Positions 61,752 through 64,000 of a stretch of DNA of 64,000 nt are shown here, in pieces. Numbering within the stretch: position 1 is the stretch's first letter; every line of letters starts with the position of its first letter. Position numbers and translations under genes: made by a program. The notes beneath the pieces were generated by a model. The model ran no database searches, was not told the origin of the DNA, and saw nothing but the letters and a program-made list of their open reading frames with translations. The stretch is taken from positions 17,501-81,500 of the forward strand of contig JAFLDZ010000015.1 of NCBI GenBank assembly GCA_017302135.1, written 5' to 3'. The DNA is from Lysobacterales bacterium. GTDB lineage: Bacteria; Pseudomonadota; Gammaproteobacteria; Xanthomonadales; Xanthomonadaceae.

Positions 61752-61820
61752 GAACGCGCTGCGCGACGCGCAGGGCCGGGTCGCCCCCGTTCAGGGCGCA
61801 ATTGAATTGGGAGATAGATG

Positions 61821-63113
61821 ATGGGTCAGTCAGTCGTGGTGTTGGGCGCGCAGTGGGGCGACGAAGGCAAAGGCAAGATCGTCGACCTGCTCACCGAGAA
61901 TATCGGTGCCGTCGTGCGTTTCCAGGGCGGCCACAACGCCGGCCATACGCTGGTCATCAACGGCAGGAAAACCGTGCTGCACCTGATTCCCTCCGGCATT
62001 CTGCGGCCTGACGCGCTGTGCCTGATCGGCAACGGCGTGGTGCTGCACCCCGGTGCGCTGCAGAAGGAAATCGCCGAGCTCGAAGCCACCGGCGTCGATG
62101 TTCGCGCCAGGCTGAAGATTTCGCCGGCGACGCCGATCATCATGCCGTACCACATCGCGCTGGATCAGGCCCGCGAAAAGGCCGCAGGCGGCAAGGCCAT
62201 CGGCACCACCGGCCGCGGCATCGGCCCGGCCTATGAAGACAAGGTCGCGCGTCGCGGCATCCGCGTCGCCGACCTCAGCTATCCGAAGGAGCTTGCGGAA
62301 AAGCTGCGCAGCACTCTCGATTACCACAACTTCGTACTGACGAAATATCTCGGCGTCGACGCCGTCGATTTCCAGCAGACCCTCGACGATGCGCTGGCTT
62401 TCGGCGAATACGTCGAACCGATGAAATTCGATGTCGCCGGCATCCTTCACGACCTGCGCAAACAGGGCAAACGCGTGCTGTTCGAAGGCGCGCAGGGATC
62501 GTTGCTCGATATCGATCACGGCACTTATCCGTACGTCACTTCCAGCAACACCACCGTCGGCGGCGCGCTCGCCGGCACCGGCGTGGGCGCGGATGCGATC
62601 GACTATGTGCTCGGTATCGCCAAGGCCTACGCGACGCGCGTCGGCGGCGGCCCGTTCCCGACCGAACTCGACGATGCCATCGGTCAGGGCATCCGCGACC
62701 GTGGTCAGGAATACGGCGCTACCACCGGCCGTCCGCGTCGCTGCGGCTGGATGGACATCGTCGCGCTCAAGCGCGCAGTCGCCATCAACGGCATCAGCGG
62801 CCTGTGCATCACCAAGCTCGACATTCTCGATGGCATGGACAAGTTGAAGATGTGCGTCGCCTACGAATACCGCGGCAAGCGCACCGAATACGCGCCGCTG
62901 GACGCCGACGGTTGGGACGAGTGCACGCCCGTGTATCTCGAGTTTCCGGGCTGGAGCGAATCCACCGCTGGCATCACCGAATGGGACAAGCTGCCCGCCG
63001 CTGCGCGCGCGTATCTGCGTTCGCTGGAAGAACTCGCCGGCTGTCCGCTCGCCATCGTCTCCACCGGCCCCGATCGCGACGCCAATATCGTTCTGAGGGA
63101 TCCTTTTGCTTGA
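61821..63113 (+). CDS. purA: adenylosuccinate synthetase
   Basis: A 430-residue enzyme making adenylosuccinate from IMP and aspartate with GTP. VVLGAQWGDEGKGKIVDLLTE is the N-terminal P-loop (read as GDEGKGK), GGHNAGHTLVI holds the catalytic His, and GAQGSLLDIDHGTYPYVTSSN, TTGRPRRCGWMD and GVGADAIDYVLGIAKAY complete the set. ATG codons lie at 61818 and 61821; the second gives the usual N-terminus, and GGGAG lies upstream of both. First 39 bases are repeated 148 bases upstream. Confidence 0.97.
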   Translation: MGQSVVVLGAQWGDEGKGKIVDLLTENIGAVVRFQGGHNAGHTLVINGRKTVLHLIPSGILRPDALCLIGNGVVLHPGALQKEIAELEATGVDVRARLKISPATPIIMPYHIALDQAREKAAGGKAIGTTGRGIGPAYEDKVARRGIRVADLSYPKELAEKLRSTLDYHNFVLTKYLGVDAVDFQQTLDDALAFGEYVEPMKFDVAGILHDLRKQGKRVLFEGAQGSLLDIDHGTYPYVTSSNTTVGGALAGTGVGADAIDYVLGIAKAYATRVGGGPFPTELDDAIGQGIRDRGQEYGATTGRPRRCGWMDIVALKRAVAINGISGLCITKLDILDGMDKLKMCVAYEYRGKRTEYAPLDADGWDECTPVYLEFPGWSESTAGITEWDKLPAAARAYLRSLEELAGCPLAIVSTGPDRDANIVLRDPFA

Positions 63114-63422
63114 TGGACCCTATCCGCCGTGCCGGAAAAGCAAGTGTTGTTTCCGGAGCCGGTGTAGGCGCATTGCGTGTTTCATTTGTTCACAGCTGAC
63201 GATCTGAACCTGCCCCGCAGGAGCTGGTGATGAATGAAAGTAGCAACCGACTGCTGCGCCTAATGTCCAAAGGGCAGTTCAATGGCGGAGCCGAACCAAG
63301 CTCGATGCAGTGCTGTAGCGCGCAAACTCAAGACTCAGTACGCCCCCAACGTCTGGATCAAGCCGTGCCGCGAAGCGGCATCGGCTTGAATGGCATGTTG
63401 TAGCCAGCACTAGCCATGATCA
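63114..63422. other. 309-base intergenic region holding a purA-end hairpin and an attC-like site
   Basis: After purA, CCGGAAA and TTTCCGG (63132-63156) form a small hairpin that may end the transcript. No gene was found in 63157-63340. The rest is the attC-like site at 63344-63403, just downstream of the broken serine-hydrolase gene on the minus strand. Confidence 0.6.
63344..63403 (-). repeat. attC-like integron recombination site (60 bases)
   Basis: On the minus strand: CTACAAC (degenerate R''), spacer, CAAGCCG-A-TGCCG, loop CTTCG, CGGCACGGCTTG, spacer, GTTGGGG (R', matching GTTRRR). The inner stem pairs perfectly apart from one extra-helical A, the hallmark of attC folding, and the outer CAAC/GTTG cores pair. 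It starts about 20 bases after the stop codon of the serine-hydrolase remnant, just where a gene cassette carries its attC. Confidence 0.7.
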
Positions 63423-63816
63423 TTATTTGCTGCTGGTTCGTTGTTCTGCTTTTTTCAACGTCATTGCGTGCTCCCATAGCGCATCAAAGATGGCTGAGGA
63501 TGCAGCTTGGTCGGGCCCGCTCAGCGACGTATTCACGAACAAGATGACGCCAATCTCCTTTGAAAGATCCGAGTGTATCTCCGTCTGAATCTCCGGATCG
63601 TTGCCTCCATGACCAATCCGTGTGCCGTTGAATTTCGTCCGCCAGAAACGCCTTGAGTTCCCGTCCGCCGCAGGATAGTTCTCGGGTCGATTCGCATCGG
63701 TGAACTGGAAGCGCAGCATTTCCGCTGTGCTGTCGGAGTCGAGGATGCGTGCACCCTGATGCTCTCCTCAGTTCAACAGAGCGATGAAGAACTTCGACAG
63801 ATCGGCGACGGATGTG
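63423..63816 (-). pseudogene. serine hydrolase (beta-lactamase-like), broken by a nonsense codon and an IS
   Basis: C-terminal half of a class C beta-lactamase-type serine hydrolase. TSVADLSKFFIALLN is the usual mid-domain helix; after an in-frame TGA (63768-63770) the same frame continues GEHQGARILDSDSTAEMLRF, then TRIGHGGNDPEIQTEIHSD (the HxGG third motif), and ends at TAA 63423. The 5' half is cut off near 63816, where an IS3-type element begins. Thus at least two inactivating events. G+C is lower than in the neighbourhood, and an attC-like site follows the stop codon, so it was probably an integron gene cassette. Confidence 0.8.
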
Positions 63817-64000
63817 TGTAATGACCCAGAGATTTCCTGCTCAGGTGTAACCTTGGAGAAGGAGCACAGATGAGCGCGGTAATGGAAGAAGAGATCAAGC
63901 GGTGGACGGCCCGGCGCAAGTCGGCCCTGGTTCTGGACATCATTCAGGGCAAGACGACGGTATCGGAGGCCAGCAGACAATTCGATCTGCCACCCTCGGA
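63817..64000 (+). mobile_element. left end of an IS3-family insertion sequence
   Basis: TGTAATGACCC at 63817 is the apparent left terminus, where serine-hydrolase similarity stops. The transposase reading frame begins 53 bases inside. The right end is beyond the window, so target-site duplication cannot be checked. Confidence 0.65.
63870..64000 (+). CDS. IS3-family transposase OrfA (DUF1153-type), start only
   Basis: The first 43 codons of a helix-turn-helix OrfA: EEEIKRWTARRKSALVLDII, then QGKTTVSEASRQFDLPPSE, where the window ends. This is the DNA-binding N-terminus of transposases found with IS3-type elements in Xanthomonads and other proteobacteria. GGAG precedes the ATG at 63870; a second ATG at 63882 is also possible. 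OrfB, with the DDE catalytic domain, should follow outside the window. Confidence 0.8.
   Translation, partial: MSAVMEEEIKRWTARRKSALVLDIIQGKTTVSEASRQFDLPPS

Larger units (their letters stand above)
61500..61820 (+). other. purA leader region: terminator, PurA-mimic minicistron, hairpin
   Basis: 321 bases before purA, with no full-length gene. In order: the metalloprotease terminator (61615-61650); a 14-codon open frame (61673-61714) copying the first 13 residues of PurA; a strong hairpin starting directly after its stop (61715-61751); another small GC-rich palindrome; then GGGAG before the purA ATG. See the linked findings. Confidence 0.7.

Noticed and set aside
61681..61820. purA leader as a known purine riboswitch
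   Set aside because: The hairpin after the minicistron does not have the three-way junction or conserved loop bases of purine riboswitches.
63257..63340. Possible second attC site beginning GCGCCTAAT
   Set aside because: The first core word resembles a cassette end, but no symmetric partner or paired stem follows.

Overview
The window is G+C-rich, tightly packed chromosomal DNA from a gammaproteobacterium, most likely a Xanthomonadaceae/Lysobacteraceae relative (Lysobacter, Luteimonas or Thermomonas type). The evidence is the gene content and order: the E. coli-like blocks pyrG-kdsA-eno-ftsB-ispD-ispF-truD-surE-pcm-nlpD (no rpoS afterwards), yhbY/rlmE-ftsH-folP, and miaA-hfq-hflX-hflK-hflC-DUF2065-purA, together with a TonB copper receptor, an intracellular PHA depolymerase, paired NlpC/P60 hydrolases and REP-type palindromes. 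No rRNA, tRNA or CRISPR array was seen. Placement is inference; no 16S gene is present.

Layout. 1-1814: 3' truncated parC (minus). 2-18.7 kb: mixed metabolic and envelope genes, including a secreted vanadium-haloperoxidase-like enzyme, PHA depolymerase, a YgiD-type dioxygenase/methyltransferase pair, HemJ, an alkaline phosphatase lipoprotein, a divergent glutamate/dicarboxylate-type symporter, two small secreted proteins, two NlpC/P60 enzymes, SlyD, a DadA-like oxidoreductase coupled to a Crp/Fnr regulator and a DUF2892 protein, HutG and a DMT exporter. 18.7-23.5 kb: a five-gene minus-strand operon that looks like a non-canonical chaperone-usher fibre system. 24.8-27.4 kb: DUF1697 and parE. 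28-39.6 kb: CTP synthesis, KDO, enolase, divisome, MEP-pathway isoprenoid, tRNA pseudouridine, protein-repair and NlpD block. 39.7-42.6 kb: copper uptake (DUF2946 plus receptor). 42.6-47.7 kb: M15 peptidase, Mth938-like protein, YhbY, RlmE, FtsH, FolP. 47.7-52.5 kb: HzsA-related c-type haem lipoprotein, a low-G+C TylF-type methyltransferase flanked by a duplicated alkB 3' end, and alkB. 52.6-63.1 kb: putP, the miaA-hfq-hfl cluster, an inserted secreted metalloprotease and purA. 63.1-64 kb: an attC-like integron recombination site, a doubly broken serine-hydrolase gene, and the start of an IS3-family element.

How the genes fit together. Many neighbours overlap by four bases (ATGA or GTGA), implying translational coupling: ygiD/methyltransferase, DadA-like/Crp-Fnr, pyrG/membrane protein/kdsA, ftsB/ispD, hypothetical/ispF/truD, surE/pcm, yqaA/nlpD, hflK/hflC and four genes of the fibre operon. 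Terminator hairpins follow the haloperoxidase gene, the larger NlpC/P60 gene, slyD, ftsH and the metalloprotease gene.

The most interesting parts are the fibre-like operon, the attC/broken cassette/IS junction at the right edge, and three partial gene duplications: the purA 5' end, the parE 3' end and the alkB 3' end. One of these creates a 13-codon PurA look-alike followed at once by a strong hairpin in the purA leader. A Crp-type half-site pair lies inside the 3' end of the Crp/Fnr gene itself, just ahead of the DUF2892 gene. Coordinates and motifs were read by eye from the sequence; family assignments rest on remembered motifs, not searches.
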